Shown here piece by piece: positions 1 through 11,499 of a stretch of DNA of 64,000 bases. Origin of the DNA: Atriophallophorus winterbourni (lineage: Eukaryota; Platyhelminthes; Trematoda; Plagiorchiida; Microphallidae); contig JACCGJ010001298.1 of NCBI GenBank assembly GCA_013407085.1, positions 18,064 through 82,063 of the forward strand, written 5' to 3'. The translations under genes were made by a program, and so were the position numbers. Within the stretch, counting starts at the first letter, position 1, and every line of letters starts with the position of its first letter. The notes under the pieces were generated by a model. It saw only the letters and a program-made list of their open reading frames with translations, did no database searches and was not told where the DNA came from.

Positions 1-179
1 TAGTAATGACAATACAGTCAGTATTTGTGGGCTTTTATACAGTGGAAATAGGGTCAACTAGACGTGAAATTATAAACAACCGTTGCATAAACCAAGCATG
101 AACATCTTGTTTAATCACACGTGTGTCACAAGACACCCATGTGAATTGTGTGAAACCAATGACGTTGAAACGAAGATTC

Positions 180-245
180 TCGTTTGCATGCAGTGCCATC
201 GCTTGAACCACACGACCGGTTTTGTGCTAATTGCACGCAATAGAT
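180..245 (-). ncRNA. degenerate hammerhead ribozyme repeat, family A
   Basis: Read on the minus strand, a GTGC/GCAC stem-loop is followed by an A-rich remnant of the GAAA box, then ACCGGTC and GTGTGG. This is the 3' half of the family A hammerhead. The CTGATGA box is lost, so catalysis is not expected. The flanking GCATGC-containing sequence also matches other family A units. Confidence 0.5.
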
Positions 246-339
246 AGATTCGGTACGATCGAGTTATGCATACATCGAATCCGTGAATAAATGATAGATA
301 AAGTTTAAACATTGAAGCCCACCATGGATAAACCTAACA

Positions 340-660
340 CAATCAACTTGTTCGATCACTCACCCACACACATGGGGTTCAAACAAAAACGGGTTTACTC
401 AAGCGCATGCGGATCCTGACCCTATTGCCCCTACCTGATGCGTGCCAACAGCACGAAACCGGTCGTGGGTCGTGTGTGATGGAAATGCATGCAAAGAAGC
501 TTTTTGGAGTTTACTCCCGTTCACGTTTGATGGCAACTTTGATTATCAGATTGATGGCTTCGATGACAAAACTTTGCTTTGGTCTTTTCAGTGTTTAGAG
601 CCACGTAGATTCTGAACGTTCTGACTTTACCTGATGCCTGCAAACCGGTCGAGGAATATG
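340..660 (+). repeat. family A hammerhead repeat unit plus a truncated second unit
   Basis: The sequence contains the hallmark family A order: AAGCGCATGCGGATCC, then a hammerhead core, then GATGGAAATGCATGCAAA. A second, badly decayed core (CTGATG followed directly by ACCGGTCGAGG, with stem II and GAAA deleted) lies at about 627-652. The spacing of about 200 bases suggests an old tandem dimer. Confidence 0.65.
427..473 (+). ncRNA. type I hammerhead ribozyme, family A
   Basis: CTGATGC (435-441; consensus CTGATGA, last core A changed to C), stem II CGTGC/GCACG around a short loop, GAAA (455-458), minimal helix III ACC/GGT, then the predicted cleavage site GTC (462-464) followed by GTGGG, which pairs with the upstream CTAC as helix I. 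The changed core A probably weakens or abolishes activity. Confidence 0.75.
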
Positions 661-989
661 CACACTAGGAATCTATGCAGACATTTTTTATTACATAATC
701 TAAATATGCATGACCACGACGCTCATGCCCGCGGTAACTTATATCGAATGATTTTGTTCCTACAATTTCCATTGAAACCCTCCCAGTGTTAAACTCCTCC
801 GTTTGAAATTGCTGACTTGCACTTGACAATGATATCCGGAATGTAGTGCAGTTCCAAACTGACAACGTAATTCTGTTGTAACCCGATTTTTATTGATTCG
901 CTGAAGCCGCTGTTAGTCATTCTTTGCTTCGACCACATGCGTTGTTCTGTAGGGTAGGTAGTTGGCTAGTTCTTAATTCGCACACGCCA

Positions 990-1240
990 TCAGTACGAGT
1001 TTAGCTGGTTGGGTCACGTTTTAGGGATACCGGGCAACCAACTTCCGAAACGGATTCTTTTTGCGACGCCACATCCTGATTGGCATAAATCTACGGGTGG
1101 CCAAACCGTCGCATGGCAGAAGCAGTTAAATGACCTTACCAGTAGCCTTTTCAAAGTCAGCGCAGCGCTTCTTCCTGGCCGGTGTCCCCGCGATCAGATA
1201 TCGCAATAGCGGTCTTGTACTAAGCATCTTATTGGAGTGT
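990..1240 (+). mobile_element. 3' end of a non-LTR retrotransposon (LINE C-terminal region)
   Basis: The plus-strand frame at 1,006-1,209 reads WLGHVLGIPGNQLPKRILF..., followed by a Trp-Gln segment and LPGRCPRD. This resembles the C-terminal 'WLGHVxRMPxxRLPK' region downstream of the reverse transcriptase in flatworm LINEs. It is a short 5'-truncated relic with no RT domain. It differs from the zinc-finger LINE family found elsewhere in the window. Confidence 0.6.
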
Positions 1241-1904
1241 TTGATTAACCTTGTATGTTGTCAAGCGGAATGACGATAAAATCTTGTTATGATGTATGAC
1301 AGTGAAAGCTGCAAGGAAGCTGTCATGCTGATGTCGCTCAACTCGTTCACGAAACTTGTTTGAATGCAAGTTCCATTCGAGGTGTAGGCACCTCTTCCCA
1401 GTTTGTTTGTGCTTACTCGTCTATCAAATCCGTAGCAATTGAAGTCCCTCCCTTTCCCATATTTTAGGATTTTTCCTTTTCATGGTTGTGTGACAGTCAA
1501 GTATTCGGTACGTGCTACCGGTGTAATGCTGTCTGTGATGATGATGATGATGATTAGCTTCAATTACTGGAGGAAACGTTTCGCATGCACACTTGAAACC
1601 CGATTTCCTCCGACAAATGTCGATCACTATCGACGTTAACACATGTACATGAGTAAATTTACTGTTCATTCTAGTGTATATTGATTGATGTATCATTTGG
1701 AAATTATTTACGCCATGCTATGATTTACGTACAATTGAGCACGTTGCAATTAGTATCAAATTGTAAAGTGTGTTGGGCGATTAGTTCATGTTAACTGAAT
1801 TTCACACCAATTTGTGTATTGCGTCCAAATTCAAACCAGAGTTCAAACTTATGAACGGTAGTCACGGCCCTCACGACACACGAGAACTCTAATTGGTCTC
1901 GTGA
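1241..1904. other. no gene recognised; GAT microsatellite
   Basis: Intergenic-looking AT-rich sequence. The only structured feature is a perfect (GAT)6 run at about 1,536-1,553. Short frames on both strands show no recognisable family. Confidence 0.5.
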
Positions 1905-2600
1905 AACATTCCCCATGCTGATAAATACGTATATTAAACCAGTGATGGATAACTCAGTGCAAGCTTGGACACCATGGCTACAAAAGGACATCAAGCTGCT
2001 CGAGAATATTTATCACAGAGCAACCGAAATGGTTAGCTGTCTCCGCAACCTACCTTATGAGAATCGACTGGTTCATCTTAAATTGGATACGCTGCCTCGC
2101 AGACGCGTTCGATTTGATCTAATCCTAACTTATAATATAATGAACTCAAAGATGCACCCTCCGAGGCATCTATTTCGCTTCCGGTCAAGCCATGCCACAC
2201 GTACTCACCCACTGGCATTTGAGATTCCACATTCTCACCGTAACTGCCGTCGGTTCTTCTATTCGGTGGGCGTTTGTTTCTTTTGGAACTCCCTACATTC
2301 ATATGTTGTCCAATTATCTATTAAAAGGATTTTCAGGAACAAATTGGATATATTTATGCGTAGTAATTCCACCCTACATCCAGTTTATATAATACAATCT
2401 TTATCCAAACGAATATTTTTTTCATCATACCGAGATATTACATGACATTTTTTCTAACTTTAAAAATGTCAATCTTTTTAATGCCTCAATTTTATTTTGT
2501 ATATAATTTATTGTCCTTTTACGAATATCCTGTGGTGTTGTACAGCTATGAGCTTTTTATAACATAAATTCTTGAATCTTGAATCTTGCATCTTGAAAGT
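1905..2600 (+). mobile_element. 3' end of a CR1-like LINE
   Basis: An open frame at about 1,909-2,445 encodes the region C-terminal to the reverse transcriptase: LINTYIKPVMDNSVQAWTPW, then IYHRATEM, ENRLVHLKLDTLPRRRVRFD and CFFWNSLHSYVV. The same block order recurs at 47,003-47,754 (minus) and 15,101-15,640 (plus). The element ends in a short tandem tail of CTTGAAT units at 2,569-2,596, the kind of microsatellite 3' end typical of CR1/Jockey-type LINEs. It is 5' truncated and has no RT core. Confidence 0.8.
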
Positions 2601-2689
2601 ACACACATGTCGAAGAACAACACTCCACACATCCCTTTTATATAGACAAATTTCCTAACCACAACTTTGTCCTCCATACTGTCAGTGTG

Positions 2690-2995
2690 ATTAGATGTCC
2701 CAAACAATTTCGTACCAACCGGTACGCCTCAAGCATTCACTATGTTGGATTCGTTTGACCGACATCAGCGAATTGTATAACGATCGATGGCCATTGCCGT
2801 GGTCTATCTGGTCATGTTATCACGATGTTTTAAACCGAAAGGTTTACAAGCAATCATTACGAAACACGAAATTTTACGAATTTCTCGCTGGACGTTTCCG
2901 GGCTTTTTGCTCTTGTGTTGTGAGGGTTTAGGATATTATCCCAAAGCTCGTGATTACCACTCGCCGTTAATGCACCTCACAATTAATCTGGTGCT
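2690..2995 (-). mobile_element. terminal fragment of a Penelope-like element
   Basis: The segments CCAACCGGTAC, TTTGACCGACAT, ATTACGA...TTTGC, GCTCTTGTGTTGTGA and CTCGTGATTACCAC...TTAATGCA match, in the same order, the sequence at 30,560-30,960 and 59,800-60,100, where it flanks the GIY-YIG end of a Penelope-like element. It is therefore a solo remnant of the PLE 3' flank. The short plus-strand frames here are not genes. Confidence 0.55.
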
Positions 2996-4839
2996 GGCTT
3001 GGTATCCCAGAAGCAGATGAATATTTATTCACTAAAACATCACCAAATCTTGATGCAAAGTGATCGTGATTCTCCCGCCATTTCAATCGATCGTTTTATT
3101 GCCATGTAATTTAATCTTCTCTCCTTCCTTTTTTGTCTGTGAGAAATAAATTAACACGCGAAAGAGAATTTTATAACATTTTGGCACAGAAGTTGTCCAT
3201 AAAATCTGGAGAACTCCATGTTCGTTATTTTTTAGTCTTTTCATAGCAGGGCCTCCGAAGCTGATCAGAAATCAGACTGTTAGATGCTTACTTTGAAAAT
3301 TGAATTCCTTGAAATTAGAAGTTAATTTAAATCATAACTTAGTAGTATTTAGTCTGAACTAATTCACACGCATTCATTAAATTAAAACGAAAATCGTAGT
3401 TCGATATTTAGACTTGATCTGCTATGAGTTTATCACTAAATATCGATTTTTCCTTTTAATGTCAGAGCTAAAGTCGAAATTTGTACGCTTAATTTAAAGT
3501 GACATTTAAAATTTTACTTCCATTCCTAATCATTCATGTCCACACGAAAATCAGCTGTGGCCTGTTTTCTGAGGTTTAAATTCTCCCAATTATCGATCGA
3601 TCATGTGACCGAACGATGGCAAATCAAGGGCAGCAATCATTGCGTTGCCTTATCGAGTTGGATTTGTGCTTGTTTCGATTTCAGTACAATGTAACAAGTG
3701 AAAATGCCGCTCATATTGAAGTCAATCAGAAAAGGGAACACGGAGAAGTGGTCATTGTTTAAAACGATGTATTTGAGTGTAAATTTAGAGAGCGGGAAAA
3801 TGGCTATTTCAAATTAAAAAATGATATGTGGTTGGTTTTTTGTTTGTTTGAATGTAGATGCCTCGAAATATGAATGACAAACCTGCTTGGGGTTGGGGAA
3901 AAATTAGCGTTTCAGTGTCAATGAAAAATGTGGTATTTATGACAAATCATATGATTGAATATAGATTTTCTCGGTGCATGATGAATATGATGTGTTCTTA
4001 GGCAACATCCGTCATACCACAAATATAAGAATATGAAAAAGGCAAGATTTCATTATTTTCATAATAATAATTTTCATAATATTGACAGAATAGTCCATCT
4101 TGTCACATAATCAGCTTCTGTATTATTGTACAACCACAATACGAAGGTACTATAAGTTTTCGTAATCCAAGATAATGATGAGTCAACTTGACGTTAGGTA
4201 CGATTCGCGTACTCGAAAATTTTATGCCATTGAGCACACAACAGTTAAGATCTCGCGATAAAAACACACCAACTCATCAAGGTAAATTCATTTAGAATTC
4301 GTGTAGTAGCTGAAATTTGTGATAAATTATTTAAGTTAGAAGCAAGGCTTCTAGCCTGTTAGACATGTGATAACAAAGTTCAGCAGGCTTTTAAACACCC
4401 TTCGAAATGACTTCGATACATAAAACCTAATCAGCATGTCAGACAAAGTTAACTGTTGTATTGAAATTATCGATTGCAATATTTGGATCGGAGTGGTGTG
4501 AGTTTTTTCTTTCCCAGAGTTTAGGATCTATCCGAATGTTACCTATTTGAGAAAACAGGGCTAGCTTATTTTACATCACACCTAACTGTAATGTTTTCCT
4601 GAAAACGCGTAGATAATTATCGTATCACGACACTATCTGTACTGACGAAAATTGATGTGACCGCAGGCTCTCTAGGTAAACTTTATAAACTAAATTATGG
4701 TAATGGTTTGTTTCTGACAAGAAAGCTCAATCTGACCAAGCTTGCCAGTACGAAAAGGGTTGAGGTTCCAATTGCATTTACTTGATCACACTTAGTTAGA
4801 CAGGTGAAATCAGTATTAAGTCATACAGCCCAATGCATG
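2996..4839. other. no feature recognised
   Basis: AT-rich sequence of about 1.8 kb without a convincing open frame, RNA gene or repeat match to the rest of the window. Confidence 0.5.
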
Positions 4840-5140
4840 CTTTGTTGTTGTTGGCCTTCTTCGGTCGATGTCGACGAAGAATGTACATCACAATCGAATG
4901 AATATTCATGTTTTACAGCTTCTTGAATGATTAAACAGTCCGATTCGGGAGGAACAATCTCTTCCGCAGCGCTGGCAACGATGATCAGAACATTGTCGTA
5001 GGGCGTTAGTTACACGCCGGCGGCGTGATCTGCGTTCAGCAGCCAAGAGCTGCGTCTGCTCCTCTCCAGCTTGAAGTCGACGCTTTACACAATGCCTCCA
5101 AAGTGAGCGGTCAAGAGCAAGTTCGTCCCACCCTATGGGT
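4840..5140 (-). mobile_element. 3' end of the zinc-finger LINE
   Basis: On the minus strand this is the conserved tail of the LINE family seen best at 12,350-12,990: a basic region (RRLQAGEEQ-like), 'AAERRSRR', then the Cys-rich segment and the non-coding end with GTCGACATCGACCGAAG. Several frame breaks are present. It is one of about a dozen short 3' copies. Confidence 0.65.
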
Positions 5141-5289
5141 CATACAGGCTATCCAAATCCGCTGCAGAACCGGATGCCAAATTGTCAAATTTGTAAATTA
5201 TTGTTCGTAAAATAAGGTGAAAAGATGTCCCCTCAACCCCGGAAACGTATCCAGGTCTCAAACACTATTGAACCTTGTATACAAATGTT

Positions 5290-5520
5290 GAATACGATTG
5301 GCACTATCAACTTCTTGAATCACATGAACCCACACATTTGTAGATGGGTTAAACCAATCGTGGGCTTGTGTGTGTGATTGAAATGCATTAAAATGAGGAT
5401 TTTAAATACGTCTCAGTTTGTAAAAGCTCATTTGCATGCTTCTCCATCAAACACATACCCCACGACCGTTTTCATGCTGTTTGCACTCATCAGGTAGGGA
5501 CGGTAGGATCAGGATTCAGC
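5290..5520 (-). repeat. family A hammerhead repeat unit
   Basis: A minus-strand unit containing one of the best-preserved hammerheads (5,457-5,500). The adjacent 5,325-5,400 stretch resembles the family A flank (ATTGAAATGCAT...AAATGAG) in the opposite orientation, so two old copies may abut here. Confidence 0.7.
5457..5500 (-). ncRNA. type I hammerhead ribozyme, family A (well preserved)
   Basis: Minus strand: helix I CCCTAC, core CTGATGA (5,487-5,493), stem II GTGC/GCAT closed by AAACA, GAAA, minimal helix III (ACGGT) and cleavage triplet GTC followed by GTGGGG, which pairs with CCCTAC. All invariant core residues are present and only G-U wobbles weaken the stems. Helix III is too short for a stable hairpin, so by analogy with newt and PLE hammerheads it would work best as a dimer. 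Confidence 0.85.
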
Positions 5521-7140
5521 TGGTCTTCCCACAAAATGAAATGTTGGATTAACTAAAGTATGATGTCATTTTGTCGAATAGTTCAGAATTTGAAACCATT
5601 GATTTATTAACCGAAAAAAATTAACTGATGAATTTCATTCGGGTACTTAAAGCCTGCGTTTCCTAATCCAGTCCACTTCTGTGTTTGGTATAGATTTTGA
5701 GGTTGTTTAAAATTTGTACACCACGGGAACAAACTGCTCATGTGAACACAGAACTCAGAATATTTTATTGTAGAAAAAAGCAGTAAGCTTAACAATAACC
5801 ATAGGATGACAGGTACATGGAGTAATATTATATAACCACTCAATAACCAATAGAGGCAGTCACATACCGCATGGTTCGTCATATACTCATCCAGTTTGGA
5901 AGCAAAAACTGCAACAGATTCCGAGCGTGTAATTTTTTAAAGCAAAAAAGTTCCAAGTGATACAAATTCCTACCGAGAAAAAAATTCGACCAACGTCCAA
6001 TCGAGAATGTGGAATGCTTCAAGCCTTTGCATGTGTTCGTGTTCGAGTAAGCCCATTGTGCATCAGCAAGTGTTCAAGGGGATGGTTCTTAGTATACAAG
6101 ATTTAGAATGCCAACAAGAGGTCACTCCGTATCCGTCGTTGGGAAAAATCATGTATATTTAGTTCTAACATTCGCTCTGTGAAAGCTTAATACATACCAA
6201 ATTAGTGCGATGGACAAAGGGGCTTTTAGCTCTGCCCGGTTCTCTCACGTGATTGACAATCTTGTTCATCATTGTCCTTATTATTTACATTTACATTCAT
6301 TCACATTGTCTCCGTCGTGCTGTCAAAACGGATAAGTGCAAATCGCATGAATCGAGACGTGGTGTGTGTGTGTCTGTTGGCGAAACAAGCGAAATATGCA
6401 CCATATTTAGTCGATTATTGAAATAAATTTATCATCCATGTAAGTAAAATATCATTTTGATGTTTAACCCGTTCTGCAGTTGCAGTAGGCAGTGATTAGG
6501 ATACGCTTATCCGGAAACAATGAAAATAATACATGTACGTGTTGGCTTCCTAATTGCGCCCTAAAATATTCATATACATTCCACCTAGTCGCATATGTAA
6601 CGGTTTTCAAAATCCCAGACTTACTTAACGACGGATTTTTCCTTACACCCTTATCGCTCGAATCAAATCTTTGCATGAAATTATTCTGGGCAGATTGGCT
6701 TTAGGATAACGACAAATTACAATTTTAACTGGACAACGACATGTTTTCTTTCAGAATGATGGGGTCAAATTTGCTTTCAAAACAATGAGCCCACTCATCC
6801 GTCGTCTATTGATATGCGGGATTCTCTAATTTTATTCTAATTTGAAACAGGACACATGACACAAATACAACGCTAAATTCGCATTTTATAGCAACTTGAA
6901 CTTTGCAATATGAGATGAAGTATTCGGCTTCTTTCCCTCAAGAACACTCTCAATAAAAGTAAAAATTCTTAAAAGTAGACTAACTTCATATATCTGATGT
7001 ACAATGATTGCTAAACGATCGAAACGCGTGTAAAGTACACAATAAAATGGTGTGTGTTGAATTATTACGAAGAAGTGATGTATGTAAACTGATTATACAT
7101 ACATACATATATACAAGAATGCATAAAGTTCTATCTCGCA
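5521..7140. other. no feature recognised
   Basis: About 1.6 kb of AT-rich DNA. A short (TG)n run lies near 6,361-6,374 and (CATA)n near 7,096-7,112. No coding frame with family resemblance was seen. Confidence 0.5.
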
Positions 7141-7144
7141 CTGC

Positions 7145-7505
7145 AAACGCTTTCCACCAATTATGTTGTTGATGACCTTCTTCAATCAATGTCCGCAGCT
7201 TTTGGATTGGTTAAAAACTCTGATTCAGGAGTGACAATCTCTCCCACAGCACTCACGTGATAGACATTTCTCGTCCAATCAGCGGCATTTCCACGATCTA
7301 GTCGTGACCTTTGTTCATCATTCGTGAGCAATATGTGCTCTTCCCTAACTTGCAGATGCCCCAATACTCAGTGATTCCAATTGAGCGGTCAGGTGCAAGT
7401 TCTTTAAAGCTTCTTATTTAGGTGTCAAGAGCATCGGTATATCTTTGCAAACGTCCTAAAATCAACTCACCACGGAGTAGATCTTTCGGAATCCGAACGA
7501 TAAAA
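7145..7505 (-). mobile_element. 3' end of the zinc-finger LINE
   Basis: The minus strand carries RIPKDLLRGELILGRLQRYTDALDT-like sequence (7,418-7,505), equivalent to the 'RIPKDLLYGELxxGxRPxGRP' block of the copy at 12,613-12,984. The degraded Lys/Arg-rich and Cys-rich tail follows. Frames are disrupted throughout. Confidence 0.6.
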
Positions 7506-8008
7506 AGACACGCTTTTGATATGGTAAAAAATCGAAATTTTTTGATCTCAACTTTCGGGATTTTACGCCCGACCTTATGCTGTTTTATGTTGCCTAGATT
7601 ATAACATAAAATATCGATCCTGTCGCAAAAAATTGTTACATTTTGCAACTTATTTAAATTACCTCACGCATAATTGTTTGTTAAAAATGAGATTTTAAGT
7701 TGCATTCATTTAAAATTTCGGGTTGTTTATTAGCTAGCTGGATTAACTGTGATTTTCCAAAAAACTTGTTCACATATGGAGAAATTTTGCTCTGAAATGT
7801 TGATTGGTTTATTAGCATGATTCACACTTTCGCATAGAAAACAAACATACTAATTTATTCTCGCACTTGGCAGAATACAAGTTTCAATGAATAATTAAAA
7901 TCGTTTCTTTCAAATTTGCTTACTCTACTGGATTAATTTACAGTTAAAATTTTGCGACACGGGACCGACTAAGCACTAGAATGAAAAGATGATATATATA
8001 ACTAAAGT
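7506..8008. other. no feature recognised
   Basis: AT-rich DNA without recognisable features. Confidence 0.5.
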
Positions 8009-8230
8009 CAACAAGAGGTTGGTCGTACCAGACTTATCCAACAGGGGCATACAAGCGCCACCAATTTACCATTCCTCCACGGTTTCAAGTGCATGCGGAT
8101 CCTGATCCTACTCTCCTTACCTGATGAGTGCAAACAGTACGAAAGCGGTCGTGGGGTGTTTGTGTGATGGAGATGCATGCAGATGAATATTTCCGTTCAA
8201 AGTCAACAATATTTGAGTTTTGAAGTCAGC
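8009..8230 (+). repeat. family A hammerhead repeat unit
   Basis: Nearly complete unit: GAGGTTGGTCGTACCAG..., TTATCCAACAGGGGCATACAAGCGC, TTACCATTCCTCCACGGTTTCAAG, GCATGCGGATCC, hammerhead core, then GATGGAGATGCATGCA. This order defines the family A consensus across the window. Confidence 0.8.
8112..8158 (+). ncRNA. type I hammerhead ribozyme, family A
   Basis: CTGATGA (8,121-8,127), stem II GTGC/GTAC (one mispair) around AAACA, GAAA, helix III with GCGGT and cleavage triplet GTC (ends 8,150), then GTGGGG. Helix I pairs CTTAC with GTGGG. The core is intact; the helix III pairing is slightly weakened. Confidence 0.8.
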
Positions 8231-8394
8231 GTTGGTCATCACTGACACGAGCAACCCATTTCAATCATATAAGCGCACACATTTTAGAAGCGTGGATTAG
8301 TGGATAATCTCATCTGGTATTTTAAGGTCGAATTGCGTTTCCTGCTCGAGGCAGAGTTGACCACGTCAATCCCTCGTTCATTATGCACATTCAT

Positions 8395-8790
8395 TTCATT
8401 CAATCCTCTCCGTGCCGGTTGGCACATGAGGCGAAGACAACTTCACGCCAGTGGCTCCGGTCTGTCGCTGCTTCCGTTGCCGTCTGCACCGTGAATCCTT
8501 GTGCATGTAGTTCGCATTCCAAAGTTCTGCGCCAAGTTTCCTTGGGCCGTCCATTTTTTCGTTTACCTTGCGGATGCCAGTGCATGGCTACCTTCATATG
8601 CGAACTGGGATCCATCCTGCAGACATGACCAAACCACGGATCTGTTGTCATCGTTTTCGTAGCAATGTAGGTTTTACGGGATAGGGTTGCTATCCCTAAG
8701 CCCAACCCTCCTCCTTTCTCAGACGGGCTTGGGACCGTCCTTGGCGGACCCAGTAATAAATCACAGTCCATCTTTCTCAGCAGCACTCGT
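8395..8790 (-). mobile_element. 3' end of an RTE-like LINE
   Basis: A 128-codon minus-strand frame encodes GHVCRMDPSSHMKVAMHW, followed by PQGKRKNGRPKETWRRTLE and a C-terminal ...ATDRSHWREVVFA. This is the conserved tail of RTE-like LINEs of trematodes (W-GH-RM ... GKR-GRPK-TWRR ... A-DR-W). It is truncated 5' of the RT domain. It is distinct from both the 990-1,240 relic and the zinc-finger LINE. Confidence 0.75.
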
Positions 8791-9714
8791 TATCACAACG
8801 ATAGCTTCGAAGGGTCAGTGCCCTCCGTCCCCTTGATCTGATGTGTAGGTCTAACCGGGTCACTTTAAGCCCTCTATACGATGGTCTTCTGTGACCGACA
8901 ATGACAAATGACACACGGTTCATTACAGGCTGATGTTGTCCGTTCACCCATTCTTGATATGTTGTCACTCAATCTTCCGAAATCTGAATTCTTCGTGGAG
9001 CTTTCTGCTATTATGTTAGGTGGTTTTCTACCCATTGCTCGTAAGCTAACGTTTTGTACAATGCACTTTACAATCCCAAAAGAAGTGGATGATGTTAAAC
9101 CCATGAGATCGCACAAATTATTTTATACATTCTTGTCACGCGGTTTTCACTCGTCAGGTATGAAGAGCCATGCAACAGTAGCATGCAAATACGAATTTTT
9201 CAATCGTAGTAACATAATCATGTTGGCAAAAAGAGGATCTTCTTCCGACTAATAAACTGAATTTGACTACCACGTCAAAAATACAATTTGTTCATCGTTT
9301 GAAAGATAGCTTAGTTTAAACAATTTTGTATTTTCTAGCATTTTTCATCGTGACATCTAAAGGATTACTCTGCATTTAAATGCACGATTGAGATTAATAT
9401 TAACCCATCTGTTGGAAAGGAATAAAATGAATTCGATGTTTGAAATGAGAAACCTGTTACGCAGAATTGCGGAAGGCAAGTTCTTTAGGAATAGACGATG
9501 ATCAAGATGCCTGAGTTTTCTTCTGTTTTATCAATGTTCATGAGGATGTAACATGAAAAATTGTATTGAGAATTGTGTATCTAATGTTCAGCAGATCAAT
9601 ACCACTAAGGAAAGGATTTTTCCTTCTATTGAGAAGTGCTCAGTTTGAATTTAGGCGCGTCTGCACATTTTGGGAAGTGTGCTGACACAAATTGTAAGTT
9701 GAATGGTGGTAATT
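8791..9714. other. unassigned; possibly more of the RTE-like element
   Basis: A 114-codon plus-strand frame (8,908-9,252) and an 80-codon minus-strand frame overlap here. Neither has a recognisable domain. Adjacency to the RTE-like tail suggests decayed LINE sequence, but nothing seen proves it. Confidence 0.3.
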
Positions 9715-9770
9715 CTCGGTTGTTTACCATTCCTCCACTGTTTCAAGCGCATGCGAATATTAATCCTACT

Positions 9771-9817
9771 GTCCCTACCTGATGTCTGAAAACACAACGA
9801 AACCGGTCGTGGTGTGT
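9771..9817 (+). ncRNA. hammerhead ribozyme, family A (stem II decayed)
   Basis: CTGATGT core (last A changed), disrupted stem II, GAAA, ACCGGTC and GTGG. The helix I partner GTCCCTAC is intact. Probably inactive because both the core and stem II are changed. Confidence 0.6.
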
Positions 9818-9989
9818 GTGATGGAGATGTATACCATTGAGCACTTTTATTCATGGTCATTTGTTCAAATCCCTCTCTACATCAGTGTCTGCTCATGCGA
9901 TTGAACAGGTTGGTCGTAGCAACGTTACCCAACAGTGGCACACAAGCGCAACTTGGTTACTATTCCTCCACTGTTTCAATGTTACTAGT

Positions 9990-10035
9990 CAGTACCTGTT
10001 GAGTGGATACAGCGCGAAACCAGTCGTGTGTGTGT
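9990..10035 (+). ncRNA. hammerhead ribozyme, family A (core substitution)
   Basis: CTGTTGA replaces CTGATGA. A weak stem II is followed by CGAAACCAGTC and GTGTG. The invariant core A is changed to T, so activity is unlikely. Confidence 0.5.
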
Positions 10036-10369
10036 TTGAAAGTGCATGCAAATGAGGATATTATTGGTCCAAGATTATTGAATCTTTATTAATTTGAGCA
10101 GTGGTCAATACATACAACACTAATATCAATGAGCACAACACACTAATTTTAACATTTTTGTGCAGCAAAAAATATAAATAATGTCAAACTTTAATATCAC
10201 CGTGCCAATCTCTTGACATTTCAATATACTCGCTTCAGATTTGGTGTGATTTCAACCGCTATTCCCGAACCTACGGAGTCCGAATTTCTCACGTCCGGAA
10301 GTAAGTCTCACATCAAATAATGGTGCTATTTTTGTGTTCGCTTGTTAGACTGTATCAAAGCGTCGGGAA

Positions 10370-10765
10370 CTCACCACAAGGAGTTTTTACGTCAAACAAC
10401 CAGAAACCGGTTGTGATGTGTGATGGATGGGGATGTGAGCATCACAATATTTTAGACATTTCTCAATACTTTACAATATTAATGCCAAGTAATGTGTTGC
10501 TCACATCACCCGACATTACACTCCACGACCGGTTTCTGGCTGTTTGCCGTCGTCAGGCGGAGACAGTAAGATCAGGTTCAGTGAGCATTGAAACAGTGGA
10601 TTAAAGGTAAACAAGGTTATGCTTGTATGCCACTGTTGCATAGGGTTCGTACAACGAACCACGATGTGCAAACACAGAATCATATAGTCATTCGTGGTCA
10701 AGCACTCAAAGCGCTTATGGATGACCAAAGCGATGTGTTGCTAAGTAGTTTTCACTTGCTGTTTT
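10370..10765 (-). repeat. family B hammerhead repeats (partial + copy, then a minus-strand copy)
   Basis: At 10,385-10,425 a plus-strand 3' half (GTCAAACAACCAGAAACCGG) is present. From 10,490 to 10,765 a full minus-strand unit follows: hammerhead, TGAACCTTG-like segment, CACTGTTGCATAGGGTTCGTACAACGAACC palindrome, AATCATATAGTCATT-like palindrome and GCGCTTATGGATGACCAAAG. The order matches other family B units. Confidence 0.75.
10510..10566 (-). ncRNA. type I hammerhead ribozyme, family B
   Basis: Minus strand: helix I TCTCCGC, core CTGACGA (10,550-10,556), stem II with GGC/GCC and loop AAACA, GAAA, helix III ACC/GGT, cleavage triplet GTC, then GTGGAG pairing with CTCCGC. The base pair that closes stem II next to the core is C/A instead of the usual G/C, a family B trait that may lower activity. 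Confidence 0.75.
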
Positions 10766-11154
10766 ATATTGTATGGATATCATACGCGAGTGCAAAAATA
10801 TTATTCCATAAATTCTGGCGAATTCATTACTGCAATTGGCAAGGTCGTGCATATTCAGTGGAATGAAAATAAGGCTTAATACATTCTCTGATTTAATCCC
10901 AAGAACAATTTTGATTAGCAAATTAGGATGTGGAGATTTCAAGGTTGATTGAAGTATAACAAAATTTGTATCAGGATGAAAAATAATATCATTTACATGT
11001 TTATTACCTCAACCTGGCACGAGCATACTCAGATCAATTATAGGTCAAATGGCTAACTGCAACGAAGTGAAATCCATGTCCGTGACGAGTGCAAATCAAC
11101 CGGTTTTATTTTGCAGTTTTCAACCTTGTCTGCATTTTTGTCTGACAGTAGTTG

Positions 11155-11242
11155 ATGGAAGCAATCGAATATAATTTCGAATCTCATAGATTGAGAAACG
11201 TGACTTTTTCCGCTGGATATGGTTGGTGTAAAGGCGATTCTG
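11155..11242 (+). CDS. candidate alternative first coding exon of the PDE4 gene
   Basis: ATG at 11,155 opens 29 codons (MEAIEYNF...GWCKGDS) and ends in TCTG followed by GTACGT, a good donor. The exon ends in phase 1, exactly what the UCR2 exon at 21,210 needs, since that exon starts with two bases completing a codon (Ala). An in-frame TAG lies 6 bases upstream of the ATG. PDE4 genes often have short isoforms with unique N-terminal exons lacking UCR1. No homology is recognised in these residues, and the intron would be about 10 kb, so this is only a lead. Confidence 0.25.
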
Positions 11243-11499
11243 GTACGTGTATTATTGCAGAGAGTGGTGATTCACATCTGGTCTCTGTCTCGCTTTCTTA
11301 TGAATATAACTATTGTGTGGTGTATTTCACGCTTATTCATATTTTTATCCGCTATCATTACGTGACAGTGATTGCATTAGTAGTTTGTTTAAAACGTACA
11401 GCAATACACGTAATTTTGAATAGGTTAAGTTCAGAAATGGCAACAATAAATCTTCCAAATGCAATAAAAACGAATTTGCTTATATATTGCTGTGACATT

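Larger units (their letters stand above)
9715..10060 (+). repeat. tandem family A hammerhead units (dimer)
   Basis: Two partial units in the same orientation with cores at about 9,779 and 9,996, a period of about 217 bases. Each shows TTACCATTCCTCCACTGTTTCAA before the core and GCATGCAAATGAG after it. The intervening part contains GATTGAACAGGTTGGTCGTA and CAACAGTGGCACACAAGCGC. Confidence 0.75.

Noticed and set aside
1439..1696. Overlapping His-rich (minus) and Met-rich (plus) frames
   Set aside because: They are translations of the (GAT)6 microsatellite, with no other support.
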